From positions 1 to 44,161 of the forward strand of contig CAKZVF010000022.1 of assembly GCA_937921995.1 (NCBI GenBank): 44,161 nucleotides of DNA. Direction: 5' to 3'. Origin of the DNA: an uncultured Pirellulaceae bacterium. Its GTDB lineage: Bacteria > Planctomycetota > Planctomycetia > Pirellulales > Pirellulaceae. Below are positions 33,751 through 42,497 of the stretch, in pieces; positions within the stretch are counted from its first letter, which is position 1; each line of letters opens with the position of its first letter. The notes beneath the pieces were generated by a model. That model was given only the letters and a program-made list of their open reading frames with translations. It did not search any database and was not told the origin of the DNA. A program made the position numbers and the translations under genes.

Positions 33751-34278
33751 ATGACCAAAACTTCTACTCCAACATCGCCGCGCGTGTTTTATCTATTGTG
33801 TGGTTTGTTTGTTGTCTGCTGCAGTGGATCTCTAGCGGCAACGGCGCAGGCGCAGTTGAACGAATCGTCCAATGCGTCTCCGTTTCAAGTTCAGGGAAAT
33901 GATGCGGCGATTGAACAATCAAGTGATCAGTTCTCTTCGGCGCGTTTGCAGGAATATGAGCGGCAACTGAACGCGGTGCTGAAGACGAGGCGGACTGAGG
34001 AACGCCAATTCATCAAGTCTTTGGTGGGTAAAATTGGGACCGGAGAAGTTTCGACCGAGGTCGTTCAAACGAGTTTTAAATGGGTGCGAAAGAAACGTCC
34101 CGAAACCACGTTTCCGTTTCTTTATTTTGAACGCGTCCTGAGAATCATCGCGACGCAGCAAGGCAACGGTGCGGCGATTCCGCCGTACAGCGCGTCAATC
34201 ATCGGCCAGCCGAATCAGCCAAACCAAGATACCAGCAACACCGTGACCAATGTTCAGGCAGGCGTTTTGACACGGTAG
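33751..34278 (+). CDS. Small exported protein of unknown function
   Basis: A 175-residue protein with a signal peptide at about residues 10-34 (FYLLCGLFVVCCSGSLAATAQA). A charged central helical region (RLQEYERQLNAVLKTRRTEERQFIKSLVGKIG) and a polar Asn/Gln-rich C-terminus follow. No family is recognised. A weak ribosome site lies upstream of the ATG. It converges on the sigma-factor gene across a long repeat and a terminator. Confidence 0.7.
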   Translation: MTKTSTPTSPRVFYLLCGLFVVCCSGSLAATAQAQLNESSNASPFQVQGNDAAIEQSSDQFSSARLQEYERQLNAVLKTRRTEERQFIKSLVGKIGTGEVSTEVVQTSFKWVRKKRPETTFPFLYFERVLRIIATQQGNGAAIPPYSASIIGQPNQPNQDTSNTVTNVQAGVLTR

Positions 34279-34315
34279 ATTACGTGGGTCTCGAGCGGAG
34301 TTTTACCTTCGGGAG

Positions 34316-34563
34316 TCAATGTCCGACAGGAACTTGCGATTTTCAATTTCGAATTTCGAAATCTTAAATTTGAAATCCTAAATAGTTTGCGGCTTAGGCT
34401 GGGCTTAAAAAAATACCGCGGTAAAAGATCGGACAAGAAAATAGGCACACGAAAATATCAGTCGCCTACGGGATGGACGCAGAAAAAAAACATCTTCTTA
34501 TCCAAAACAATCGCTCCATAGTTCGACAGCAGTCCTAAGTCTCCGTTTGAGAATCTACCTCCC
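34316..34563 (+). repeat. Dispersed repeat of about 250 bp, copy 2
   Basis: Matches 27004-27257 along its length with substitutions and small indels, in the same orientation, and again fills a convergent gap. The tandem 14-base unit of copy 1 is decayed here (GGACAAGAAAATAG then GCACACGAAAATAT). Confidence 0.75.
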
Positions 34564-34592
34564 GTTGTAATGCGGTGACATTGCAAAACGAA

Positions 34593-34622
34593 AAAGGGCC
34601 GCAGTTTTCACTGCGGCCCTTT
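34593..34622 (-). terminator. Rho-independent terminator of the sigma-factor gene
   Basis: AAAGGGCCGCAG pairs with CTGCGGCCCTTT around a six-base loop, 29 bases after the stop at 34651. On the minus strand it is followed by TTCGTTTTGC, giving a TTTTT run at the stem base. Confidence 0.85.
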
Positions 34623-34650
34623 GATTTTCATCAGGCAAGCTGCCTCCGTT

Positions 34651-35226
34651 TTAGACAACGGCCAATTCGCCGACCTCTTGAGCCAGACGCTTTCGCGCGA
34701 CGTGCAAACGACGCTTGATCGTGCCCAAAGGCGCTTCGAACTGGTCGCTCATCTGCAACAGGCTTTGGCCTTCGACGTAGAACGCAACCAGTGTGTCGCG
34801 ATCCATCGCACCCAAGCGATCCAGTCCTGCACGGACTTGATCCTTACGTTCGCCGGTCAAAACCGCATCGACCGGAGAACCGGCGTCGGAAACGGTTGCT
34901 TCCAGCATTTCAGGTTCAACGGATACCGCTGGCGCTTTTCGAATTGACTTGTTGATGGCCATTCGAACGGTGATCTGACGCAACCAACCGATGAAGCACT
35001 CAGGCGTTCGCAGTTGGTCGATCTTTTGCATCGCCTGGACGAAAACATCCTGCGTCAGCTCTTGAGCGTCAGCAGCAGATCGCAATCGTCGAGTGGCGAT
35101 GGCCAGAATCGTAGGTTGGAATCGCTCGAACAGTTCACCGAAGGCGACACGGTCGCCGGCTTGCGACGCTCGCACCAAATCAGCAGTAGATCGAATTTCG
35201 TTCAATTGTGTAGTGATAGCATTCAT
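34651..35226 (-). CDS. ECF-type sigma-70 family RNA polymerase sigma factor
   Basis: A 191-residue sigma factor with only regions 2 and 4. Region 2 reads FGELFERFQPTILAIATRRL and AQELTQDVFVQAMQKIDQL. Region 4 reads RDTLVAFYVEGQSLLQMSD then APLGTIKRRLHVARKRL, with the promoter -35 recognition helix. No anti-sigma factor gene is adjacent in a conventional layout, so the control mechanism is open. The ATG has AGAG upstream. A near-palindrome ACGTCCGATTGGAATCGGGA extends from 35249 to 35271 in the leader, a candidate regulatory dyad. It has its own strong terminator. Confidence 0.93.
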   Translation of the reverse strand: MNAITTQLNEIRSTADLVRASQAGDRVAFGELFERFQPTILAIATRRLRSAADAQELTQDVFVQAMQKIDQLRTPECFIGWLRQITVRMAINKSIRKAPAVSVEPEMLEATVSDAGSPVDAVLTGERKDQVRAGLDRLGAMDRDTLVAFYVEGQSLLQMSDQFEAPLGTIKRRLHVARKRLAQEVGELAVV

Positions 35227-35248
35227 GGTTCTCTTTTTCTGAAAACGA

Positions 35249-35271
35249 ACGTCCGATTGGAATCGGGACGT
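35249..35271. promoter_or_regulatory. Dyad in the sigma-factor leader
   Basis: ACGTCCGATT and AATCGGGACGT pair with one bulged base, 23 bases upstream of the start codon. It could be an operator or a leader hairpin; there is no second copy in the window. Confidence 0.4.
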
Positions 35272-35435
35272 CGTCGAATCGTGAAAGGATCGTGCGGAAC
35301 CGAGAATCAGTGCTGGCGATTTTGTACACGCGTAGCACGAAAGACCTCGGAACTTAATCCCAGACGCTGAAAGAGCTAATTTTTTCGTTGCCTGTTTCGA
35401 AGGTGAAACTTGAGGCGACGTTGACCGGGAAGGTC

Positions 35436-35786
35436 TTAGCTAAATCGCTGCGATCTGGGTTGAGTCAGCCGTTGATGGTCGATGGCATCAATGCCTCGTT
35501 CATCAATGGATTTGACCCAGCTGCCGGGGCAAATGCCCACAGTCGCGGTGGCCGGAATCATCCCTGCCGTGGATGCAAAATTTGCATTGCCACAAGCCGG
35601 ATTTATCCCGGTGCCTACCGCGCCTAATAGCTGCAGAAGCCCGCCAATGGATGGCAAATACTTCTCCCAGCTTTCGGCACACGATTTGAGGTGCGAGTAT
35701 TGCGAGGATGATGTGCGCAACATCTCTGTACCTTCGGCGCTGAAACGGATGACGTTTGCGATTGAAGTAAAGATGTTTGAACGCAT
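35436..35786 (-). CDS. Small protein of unknown function upstream of the sigma factor
   Basis: A 116-residue ORF beginning MRSNIFTSIANVIRFSAEG. It has a well-placed ribosome site (GGGAG, seven bases before the ATG at 35786), the best argument that it is real. It has a Gly/Ala-rich middle (PSIGGLLQLLGAVGTGINPA), four cysteines and a polar tail. No signal peptide and no recognised family. It is on the same strand as the sigma factor, 209 bases away. The longer reading from 35867 is rejected because it lacks a ribosome site. Confidence 0.5.
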   Translation of the reverse strand: MRSNIFTSIANVIRFSAEGTEMLRTSSSQYSHLKSCAESWEKYLPSIGGLLQLLGAVGTGINPACGNANFASTAGMIPATATVGICPGSWVKSIDERGIDAIDHQRLTQPRSQRFS

Positions 35787-36249
35787 TTCATTGCTCCCGC
35801 GTGACTGGCACGCATAAAAGAGAACCTTTGTTGCCGTTTGCGAAATGACGATCCCGTCGATCAGCAAACGGAGGGTGATGGCAAAACGATAAAGTCGTCG
35901 CCATCGGAACTATAGCACAGATTTGGCTGATAGTAGTGGGAATCCTGACCCACACCCCATTAGAGGACTTCGACACCAATTGGTTCGCGCGTTTGCTGTT
36001 TTTTTAAAAGAAAGTTCTCCAGCGGCGGCCTTGTGAAATTTGTCACAAAGTTTTGCCGGGAAAACGGGTGTTTTTAGGTTGTGGATGCGGCAAAGATTCC
36101 GGCACCGGCATTCAACCTGACCGAAGGATTTCCTGCCTGCGAAGATTTCTCAGACGGTTTTCATAACGTTTTCAGATTTTTTGAGGTCGCTCTATTGCAG
36201 AGATCTCTCGTTGGGCGGGACTCCTGGCGTCGTCCACTACCGCCGATGG
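35787..36249. other. Gene-free gap of about 460 bases
   Basis: Between the small gene and the sulfatase stop I see no supportable gene. The right end carries one arm (36218-36240) of the inverted-repeat element described at 19243, with GGACTCCTGGCGTCGTCCAC. A TTTTTTTAAAAGAAAG stretch near 35999-36014 is AT-rich. Confidence 0.45.
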
Positions 36250-37890
36250 CTACTTCATCGCCGGTGGAGTGACGGTTTCGAAGAGCTTTTGCACGTCGGG
36301 GAATTCGGCGTCGGTATCGCCGGCCTTGATTCGCGCCGCGTATAGATCGGCCTTCAGCTCTCTGAACTTTTCCGCATACGCGGGGTCGTCGACCAAATTG
36401 TTCATCTCCTGCGGATCGTTCTTCAGATCGTACAACTCCCAAAAGGGCTCGGTGTCACTGACGCGATCCGGATTGTAATACCACTGGTCTTTCAACTTCC
36501 GACCGTAGAAGAAAATCAATTTGAATTGCTGGTTGCGGATACCAAAGTGAGCCGGATTATCGTGATGCGCCATGTGCATCCAGTAGCGATAATAAGAACT
36601 CGTGGGCCAATCCTCGGGCGTGTTGCCGATGAGGTTGGAGACGAAGCTGCGTCCTTGCAAAGCTTGATCCGGTTCCAACTGGTCGATGAATTTGTCTGCG
36701 CCCGCCATCTCCAGCAACGTCGGACAGAAATCTACATTGTTGATAATGTCTTCGTTGACGGTGCCTGCTTTAAATTGCTTTGGATAACGCACCAAAAACG
36801 GCATCCGCAGCGATTCCTCGTACATCCAGCGTTTGTCAATGTAGTCATGTTCGCCCAACATGAATCCCTGATCCGAGGTGTAGATAATGATCGTGTTGTC
36901 CAGTTCGCCCGATTCTTCTAAGTGATCCAGCAACCGTCCCACGTTATCATCGACGCCCTTGACGGTGCGTAAAAACTTCTTCATGTAGCGCTGGTAGGAT
37001 TCGGTGGTGTACTGATCATCGTCGAGCGTTTGATCCACGAACATGTGCATGCCCATGTTGCGGCGTTTGTTGCGATTGGAGACGCTGGTTCCGTAGCTGT
37101 CTCTACCAATGGGGCCATGATCGCCGCGCTCGCGCAGGCTCTTGGGTTCAGGAATCGTTTCGTCCTGGTACAAAAAGTCATAACGCTCGGCATTCTCAAA
37201 ATCGTCGTGGGGCGCTTTGAAGTGATGCATCAGAAAGAATGGCTTGGCTTTTTGCTTACGTGTCTTAAGCCACTTCAACGAAATGTCGGTGATCGCGTCG
37301 GAGGAGTGCTTGTTAACTCGCATCGTGTTCTTGGGCCAAGGTTTACTTCCTCGGACGCGAAATTCCGGATTGTGATACCAGCCCTGTCCCGGCAGCACGG
37401 TGTAGAAATCGAACAACTCAGGTTCCACCTTAAGATGCCACTTGCCAATCATCGCCGTTTCGTAACCGGCCTGCTTAATCAGTCGCGGCACCGTGTGTTT
37501 GCGAGCGTCCAGCGATTGGATCAGAGTCGTGACGCCGTTGACGTTGGAATACTGCCCGCTGAGGATGGTCGCGCGGCTGGGGGTGCAGATGCTGTTGGTG
37601 CAAAAGCAATTTGCCAATCGCACACCCTCAATCGCCAGCCGGTCAATATTGGGCGTCGGATTCAGATAAGCCAACCGGCTGCCGTAACATCCAATGCCCG
37701 TCGACGTGTGGTCGTCGGACATGATGTAAAGAATATTTGGCCGTTTGTCTTCATCGGCGTCCGTGTCTGGCTCGTCTGCCGATGCAACCTGAGGCACGCC
37801 GATGCTCAATGCGATAAACAAAATCGCCGTTTGGTTTAGGTAAACCCGGACGATGGAATTGCGCGAAAAGGCAGCTTCAAAAAAAGGCAT
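36250..37890 (-). CDS. Exported type I sulfatase (formylglycine-dependent)
   Basis: A 546-residue sulfatase hydrolysing sulfate esters, probably of sulfated polysaccharides. A signal segment covers about residues 20-38 (AILFIALSIGVPQVASA). The metal-binding ILYIMSDDHTSTGIGCYG is near residue 55, and the catalytic cysteine to be converted to formylglycine is in CTPSRATILSG (Cys102). The second signature is GKWHLK. The metal-binding Asp/His late in the domain are in IIYTSDQGFMLGEHDY. The C-terminal subdomain reads ELYDLKNDPQEMNNL. The ATG at 37890 is preferred to the GTG at 37899. No sulfatase-maturase gene is nearby, so it is presumably matured in trans. Substrate not deducible. Confidence 0.93.
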   Translation of the reverse strand: MPFFEAAFSRNSIVRVYLNQTAILFIALSIGVPQVASADEPDTDADEDKRPNILYIMSDDHTSTGIGCYGSRLAYLNPTPNIDRLAIEGVRLANCFCTNSICTPSRATILSGQYSNVNGVTTLIQSLDARKHTVPRLIKQAGYETAMIGKWHLKVEPELFDFYTVLPGQGWYHNPEFRVRGSKPWPKNTMRVNKHSSDAITDISLKWLKTRKQKAKPFFLMHHFKAPHDDFENAERYDFLYQDETIPEPKSLRERGDHGPIGRDSYGTSVSNRNKRRNMGMHMFVDQTLDDDQYTTESYQRYMKKFLRTVKGVDDNVGRLLDHLEESGELDNTIIIYTSDQGFMLGEHDYIDKRWMYEESLRMPFLVRYPKQFKAGTVNEDIINNVDFCPTLLEMAGADKFIDQLEPDQALQGRSFVSNLIGNTPEDWPTSSYYRYWMHMAHHDNPAHFGIRNQQFKLIFFYGRKLKDQWYYNPDRVSDTEPFWELYDLKNDPQEMNNLVDDPAYAEKFRELKADLYAARIKAGDTDAEFPDVQKLFETVTPPAMK

Positions 37891-38002
37891 TGTGTTCACT
37901 TAAAGTGGCGATGGAATGTTTGCAAACGACCGCGTCTTCGGCGAAAACGCAAATCGTTAACAATCATTCTAGGTGAACTGGCCCTTGCTGCCAAATTCGA
38001 AA

Positions 38003-39172
38003 TCACTTTTTCAGCGCACTTAACGCCGATTCGATTTGGGCCAGCGTGGCACCAAAGACTTCGTTCGCGATCTTGTTCAGCGATTCTCGACTTCCTGCCA
38101 GGTGCGTCATGCGCGGCGAGTGAGTGAAGCTTTCGCCGGGCTTTAACGCGAGTGCAGGGCTGACGCTTTCCAGTTCGAAGAACCCACCCATGCTTTCGCC
38201 CGAATCGTTGGGCCCGTCGTTGTAGGCGTTGACGACATCGCCCGCGAACGGTTCGTCTTGGTACTCCCAAAGATTGTTGGTATACCCGTCGGGGGCCGTT
38301 TTAGGCAAATTGAATTCGACGATGGTCAGCGTTTGAGAAGAGGGATTCCAACCTCCGATCGGAGAACAGGCGCGGGCGAAGGAGATGCCCAGCTTGCTGC
38401 GGAAATTTCCATCGCCTCTTAAAAACACCAAACTTAGTTCTTCAGAAACAGCCAGCCGATCATCGTCGAGCTTTCCAAAGTAGTCCGCCGTCACGATCTT
38501 TCCCAGATCATCGGTGCTGCCGGGTTGAAACGGAATCATCATCACCGCGTCGTCGGCTGGCGGATTCAAACAGATCGACCAAAGACCAATCAATCCTGTT
38601 TCTGCCACCCATGGGCCACTGCCGGCGTTGGTGATCTTGTTGGAGGATTCGTGGCAAACCAGTTCAATGTCATCCGGCAGCGTCAGCGAAAGATTCTGCT
38701 CAACGTCCGCGCGATTCTTCAGCTCCACGCGGCGCTCCAATTCGAAATCGAAAATGAAGCCGCTCATGTTGGTCACCGCGGCGCGTTTATGATAGGTCAA
38801 CGAATGATCGGTGCTGTTGATCAATTCAAAACTCTCGGTGTCGATGCACGGAGGCGTCCGCCAATTGGCAAAAGACATCTCGACATCGGGATCAAAGAAG
38901 ACCGAGAATTGGCCTCCTTCGGGCGAAATCCAAATTCGATCTTCGCCCCCGACCATGTTCAACTGCGGATCGACCAGCCCACGCTCGACGGCTTTACGGC
39001 TAATGAAGCCGTTGCTTCTGACGGCTGATCCTGAAGAGTTCGATGTCATCGTGCGGCCTTGCAGCGCCGCGACACAGGCAATCTTCGCGCCTTCGCGATT
39101 TTCTAACACATCGACTTGAAAGTGCTGCTTGAGAAAATTTACGTCTTCGTCAAAAGTTGCTAGCGTTGCCAT
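38003..39172 (-). CDS. DUF6786-like family protein
   Basis: A 389-residue cytoplasmic-looking protein with no signal peptide. It is beta-rich (ISPEGGQFSVFFDP; HSLTYHKRAAVTNMSGFIFDF; GGFFELESVSPALALKPGES). I tentatively recognise a planctomycete/Bacteroidota family named DUF6786; a carbohydrate-mutarotase-like supersandwich is possible from the segment pattern. It lies 112 bases from the sulfatase on the same strand, so a shared role in polysaccharide use is plausible but unproven. The ATG gives a short clean N-terminus. Confidence 0.75.
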   Translation of the reverse strand: MATLATFDEDVNFLKQHFQVDVLENREGAKIACVAALQGRTMTSNSSGSAVRSNGFISRKAVERGLVDPQLNMVGGEDRIWISPEGGQFSVFFDPDVEMSFANWRTPPCIDTESFELINSTDHSLTYHKRAAVTNMSGFIFDFELERRVELKNRADVEQNLSLTLPDDIELVCHESSNKITNAGSGPWVAETGLIGLWSICLNPPADDAVMMIPFQPGSTDDLGKIVTADYFGKLDDDRLAVSEELSLVFLRGDGNFRSKLGISFARACSPIGGWNPSSQTLTIVEFNLPKTAPDGYTNNLWEYQDEPFAGDVVNAYNDGPNDSGESMGGFFELESVSPALALKPGESFTHSPRMTHLAGSRESLNKIANEVFGATLAQIESALSALKK

Positions 39173-39468
39173 GGATTTTTGCTTTTGAATTCTGCTGTTG
39201 GATTGCGGCTGCCGGAAAACAGTATTGTAAGCATTTTCTTCGCCTCTTTGGAATCGTTATAGCGGTTTGAAGCGTGTTTTGGAGTGTTTGAACCACTCTA
39301 TATGGAGAGATTAGGAAATGAAATCAGCTGCCTGGTCCATTCGAGTTCTGTCGCCAGCCGCCGTCGTAGAAATGTTAAACCCTGAGGCCTGCGGAGACTG
39401 ATACGGTCACGTCATCGCTATCGCATGGTCGGGTAATTCTGCTGATGACTGTTATGAGGGGACGATGG

Positions 39469-41433
39469 ATGAGCTATCTCCATCTACTCATGCAGAAGAC
39501 TCAAATGCCATCGCCAACATTAAATAACGCGAAAACTAGTCGAAGTAGCCGCCGGATGCGGTTGCGCGGTTTGGTGCCCATTCTTCTAGGGGTGGTTACA
39601 CTGATCGGATGCGCATCGCAGGCGAACTCGAATTTGCAGTTCGAACAGATTGCACGCACGCCCTGCCAGAGTTTTCTCCAACAGATCGAAACACCGGATC
39701 TTGCCTGTGAAGCGTGCACGACCGGCGACGAACTGCGTACCACCACGCCGCTGACGATCAGCAATTACGAAGACACCGCTTCGTGGGATATGACGATTGA
39801 CGAGTGTGTCGAGATGGCTTTGGCCAATAGCAAAGTCCTTCAGAAACTTGGCGGCGTTGTTGTATCGACCCCGCAGGGCGTCAACACGTTGTACGACCAA
39901 GCGATTCAGGAAACGAGTCTGGCCAGCGTTGAGGATGCACTTTCTGATTTCGACGCACAGCTTGCCTCCAGCTTCACCTACGGTCGCAGCGAACGAGAAT
40001 TTAACAACCTCTTCTTCGGTGGAGGTACGCCTCGGCTGACCAGCAACACGTCCAATTTTAACACCGAACTATCAAAGCAAACCGCCGCCGGTACCGCGTT
40101 CACGATGCGTAGCACAACGATCTATGACCGGAACTCATCTCCGGCCAACTTGTTTGGTTCCACTTTCGACATCCTTAATCTTTTAGAAGTGCGTCAGCCA
40201 TTGCTACGCGGACGCGGGACTGCCGTCAATCGCATCGCAGGGCCTAATGCCGTCCCGGGCCAATACGATGGTGTGTTGATCCGTCGCATTCGCAGCGACA
40301 TCTCCTTAGCCGACTTTGAGGTCTCCGTCCGCGATCTGGTACGGGATGTCGAACGCGCCTATTGGGAACTGTATTTCGCTTACCGTGACTTGGATACTAA
40401 AATTGCTGCTCGCGAATCATCGCGCGAAACGTGGGAGAACCGCAAGCTTCGTTTTGACAACGGCATTGGTCGTCCGGATGACGAAGCCCAAGCACGCCAG
40501 CAATATTTCTCGTTCAAAGCACAAGCTCAAAATGCACTGACGGGAACAAGCGCCGGGCAAGTCGGCGTCATTAGCGCCGAACGAAGCCTGCGGCGTCTGT
40601 TGGGCATCGGTGCTGCTGATGGGCGGTTGATCCGGCCAGCAACCGAACCGGTATTGGCACCGGTCGCGTTTGATTGGGACCAATCTCAGACGACAGCCCT
40701 GCAATCGCGCGTCGAAATACGTCGCCAGAAATGGACGGTCAGCCAACGGGAACTGGAACTTTTGGCGGCCAAGCAACTGAATAAATGGCGTTTTGACGTG
40801 GTCGGTCAGTACGGCTTCCGTGGCTTCGGCGACAATCTGTTCGGATCGCGCGATCGCAATAACGGCAGCGCCGTATCGGAACTGTTCGAAGGGAATTTGG
40901 ACGATTGGTCTTTGGGCGTTGAACTGGGGGGCTCGATCGGCAACCGCGCGGGCCATCTGGCGATCCGAAACGCCGAACTATCGTTGGCCCGAGAACGAGC
41001 GGTGTTGAAAGAACAGCAGCGTCAAATTCTGCACGACCTCAACGCGGCCTACACCGAGGTGGATCGCGCGATAGAGACGATGAAGACCAACTTCAACGCG
41101 CGGGTTGCCGCGTTTGACGAACTGGAACCCAAGCGTCAGCGCGTGGAAGAAGGACAGGATCAAGTCTTCTTTTTGCTGGACGCTCAATCGCGCACCGCGA
41201 CGGCCGAAAGCGCCGTTCACCGCGCCGTCGCGGACTACAACCAAGCGTTGTTGAACTACACGTATGTCTCAGGCGATCTGCTGTCGCAGTACAACATCCG
41301 CTTGACTGAGGGCCCATGGGACAGCTACGCCAACGACCGCGCCTATGAAAAGGCTCAGCGTCAAAAGAACCAACCCGCCCCCGGCAGTCTGAATGATCTT
41401 CCAGCGATCAGCGCAGGTGCACAACTGCAGTAG
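39469..41433 (+). CDS. TolC-like outer-membrane efflux lipoprotein
   Basis: A 654-residue outer-membrane channel protein. A long N-terminal lead precedes a lipobox (GVVTLIGC, lipidated Cys48). Two OEP-type repeats of long helices follow, with the first helix pair near SLADFEVSVRDLVRDVERAYWELYFAYRDL and a second near RERAVLKEQQRQILHDLNAAYTEVDRAIETM. The protein is longer than typical TolC because of insertions. It would act with an inner-membrane transporter and adaptor; none is encoded here. I choose ATG 39469 because AGGGG lies seven bases upstream; ATG 39445 and the later ATG at 39556 lack this. Confidence 0.87.
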   Translation: MSYLHLLMQKTQMPSPTLNNAKTSRSSRRMRLRGLVPILLGVVTLIGCASQANSNLQFEQIARTPCQSFLQQIETPDLACEACTTGDELRTTTPLTISNYEDTASWDMTIDECVEMALANSKVLQKLGGVVVSTPQGVNTLYDQAIQETSLASVEDALSDFDAQLASSFTYGRSEREFNNLFFGGGTPRLTSNTSNFNTELSKQTAAGTAFTMRSTTIYDRNSSPANLFGSTFDILNLLEVRQPLLRGRGTAVNRIAGPNAVPGQYDGVLIRRIRSDISLADFEVSVRDLVRDVERAYWELYFAYRDLDTKIAARESSRETWENRKLRFDNGIGRPDDEAQARQQYFSFKAQAQNALTGTSAGQVGVISAERSLRRLLGIGAADGRLIRPATEPVLAPVAFDWDQSQTTALQSRVEIRRQKWTVSQRELELLAAKQLNKWRFDVVGQYGFRGFGDNLFGSRDRNNGSAVSELFEGNLDDWSLGVELGGSIGNRAGHLAIRNAELSLARERAVLKEQQRQILHDLNAAYTEVDRAIETMKTNFNARVAAFDELEPKRQRVEEGQDQVFFLLDAQSRTATAESAVHRAVADYNQALLNYTYVSGDLLSQYNIRLTEGPWDSYANDRAYEKAQRQKNQPAPGSLNDLPAISAGAQLQ

Positions 41434-41475
41434 CGGTCGTAGAAAATGCCAAAGTCGTTGATACTCTGCATTGGT

Positions 41476-41679
41476 TCAATTGGGAAAGAAATATCTCCAT
41501 AGGCGTTCTAAGCCAACCCCTGCCGCAGCCACGGCGATTTCCCCGAGCAAAATGGGGATGCCCCACCAGACGCTGCCATATTGGAAATGACCAACTCCAA
41601 AGGCAAAGAGGATGCAAGCGATGAGCAAGAGAATCGGCCAACGGGGAAAAACGGTCGGGGGATTTTCGAAGTTACTCAC
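41476..41679 (-). CDS. Two-helix membrane protein overlapping the toxin gene
   Basis: A 67-residue protein with two hydrophobic helices (PILLLIACILFAFGVGHFQY and WWGIPILLGEIAVAAAGVGL). It begins with GTG at 41679, eight bases inside the 3' end of the toxin gene, with GAGGT five bases upstream. The overlap and ribosome site argue it is translated as the third gene of the toxin-antitoxin operon. Small size, no family recognised. It converges with the TolC-like gene (42 bases between stops). Confidence 0.65.
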   Translation of the reverse strand: MSNFENPPTVFPRWPILLLIACILFAFGVGHFQYGSVWWGIPILLGEIAVAAAGVGLERLWRYFFPN

Positions 41680-41974
41680 TGTTACCTCGAAGCCGCTGTG
41701 AAATTATTTTCGGGTTTTGGCGGCAGTCGAGAACTGCGTAGATTGAAACAGTCTGCTCATCAACGAGATAATAAACCGCAAACGGGAAACGTTTTGAGAA
41801 AAAACGGTGAAAGCCGAAATCCTTGGAATGGATGCCGGCAAAAAGTTTTAGCGATTCAATGTCCGAGATAAGGCTCGACATGAAATAGTCCCCAAGTCCC
41901 GGAGACTGCGATTCGTAGAAATCAGAACCCATCTCAAGGTCGGTTTCTGCATTTGGAAGTATCCTAATCTTCAT
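41672..41974 (-). CDS. ParE/RelE-family toxin
   Basis: A 100-residue toxin of the RelE/ParE superfamily. MKIRILPNAETDLEMGSDFYESQSPGLG is the N-terminal strand and helix pair, and YAVLDCRQNPKIISQRL the final strand plus helix; the family's basic residues lie in FHRFFSKRFPFAVYYLV. Its ATG overlaps the antitoxin stop in the ATGA arrangement, a hallmark of toxin-antitoxin operons. Longer reading from 42013 is rejected. Whether it cleaves mRNA or poisons gyrase cannot be told from sequence alone. Confidence 0.87.
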   Translation of the reverse strand: MKIRILPNAETDLEMGSDFYESQSPGLGDYFMSSLISDIESLKLFAGIHSKDFGFHRFFSKRFPFAVYYLVDEQTVSIYAVLDCRQNPKIISQRLRGNSE

Positions 41975-42192
41975 GCATGCCGTTTCTGAAGACGCTTTTT
42001 CGCTTCCGACCAATCGGAGAACTCAACGTCCCCGTTCTGCACAGCTTCCCTGCGACGGGCAAGGACGTCTCCGTGCCAATTCGGCACCGAAATGTCTGTA
42101 GATTGTTTCTCAAGATCAATCCAGATACGCTCCATCAAACCTATCTTCTGCTCGATGGAAAGTCCGTCAATTGATATGTCTGAATTAGCCAC
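41971..42192 (-). CDS. Antitoxin of the addiction-module component family (TIGR02574-like)
   Basis: A 73-residue antitoxin. The start ISIDGLSIEQKIGLMERIWIDLEKQ and the end DWSEAKKRLQKRHA are typical of the short Unstab_antitox family whose C-terminal helix neutralises ParE/RelE-type toxins. It starts with GTG at 42192 with AGGAG six bases upstream. A sigma-70-like promoter and a short palindrome lie just upstream, as expected for autoregulation. Directly followed by the toxin with a four-base overlap. Confidence 0.88.
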   Translation of the reverse strand: MANSDISIDGLSIEQKIGLMERIWIDLEKQSTDISVPNWHGDVLARRREAVQNGDVEFSDWSEAKKRLQKRHA

Positions 42193-42212
42193 TCTGCTCT
42201 CCTTTTAAATGC

Positions 42213-42222
42213 GCGTCGACGC
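42213..42222. promoter_or_regulatory. Palindrome downstream of the toxin-antitoxin promoter
   Basis: GCGTCGACGC is a perfect ten-base palindrome abutting the -10 box of the toxin-antitoxin promoter. It is a plausible site for autorepression by the complex. Confidence 0.5.
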
Positions 42223-42251
42223 ATTGTACCGCCGACTGTAGGCCAGTACAA
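42223..42251 (-). promoter_or_regulatory. Promoter of the toxin-antitoxin operon
   Basis: On the minus strand, TTGTAC (42246-42251) and TACAAT (42223-42228) are separated by exactly 17 bases, a good sigma-70-type promoter. The start codon is about 30 bases downstream. Confidence 0.7.
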
Positions 42252-42497
42252 ACGAATCCCGATTCAATCTTTCCAGCTTAATACTGGTGGGGATCTTAAA
42301 AGTTGCAGTTTTCGCAGTTCTATCGAAGGAAAAATCCCCCGATAAGAATCATGCTAAAAAGCTCATAAAGGCATTCGGCGTGCGAGGCCGGTAGTTGCAG
42401 GCGCAATGGCCTCCGAACATTGGTATACTAAGGGCTCGCCTGAACGCTTGAGTAGCTTCAGCGATTCACTTTCTCTTGGTGCGGAATAAAGTCTGCG
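42252..42497. other. Left part of the divergent gap before the last VWA gene
   Basis: No ORF or RNA is supported. Together with 42193-42251 it forms a divergent gap of 305 bases. TATACT at 42424-42429 is a candidate -10 for the VWA gene, but no -35 box lies at a suitable distance. Confidence 0.4.

Noticed and set aside
35482-35817. Plus-strand ORF of 111 codons
   Set aside because: Overlaps the minus-strand ORF at 35436-35786, which has the better ribosome site; neither is proven, but this one lacks any initiation signal.
37030-37839. Plus-strand ORF of 269 codons
   Set aside because: It is antisense to the sulfatase, has no family features or ribosome site, and its length reflects the codon bias of the real gene.
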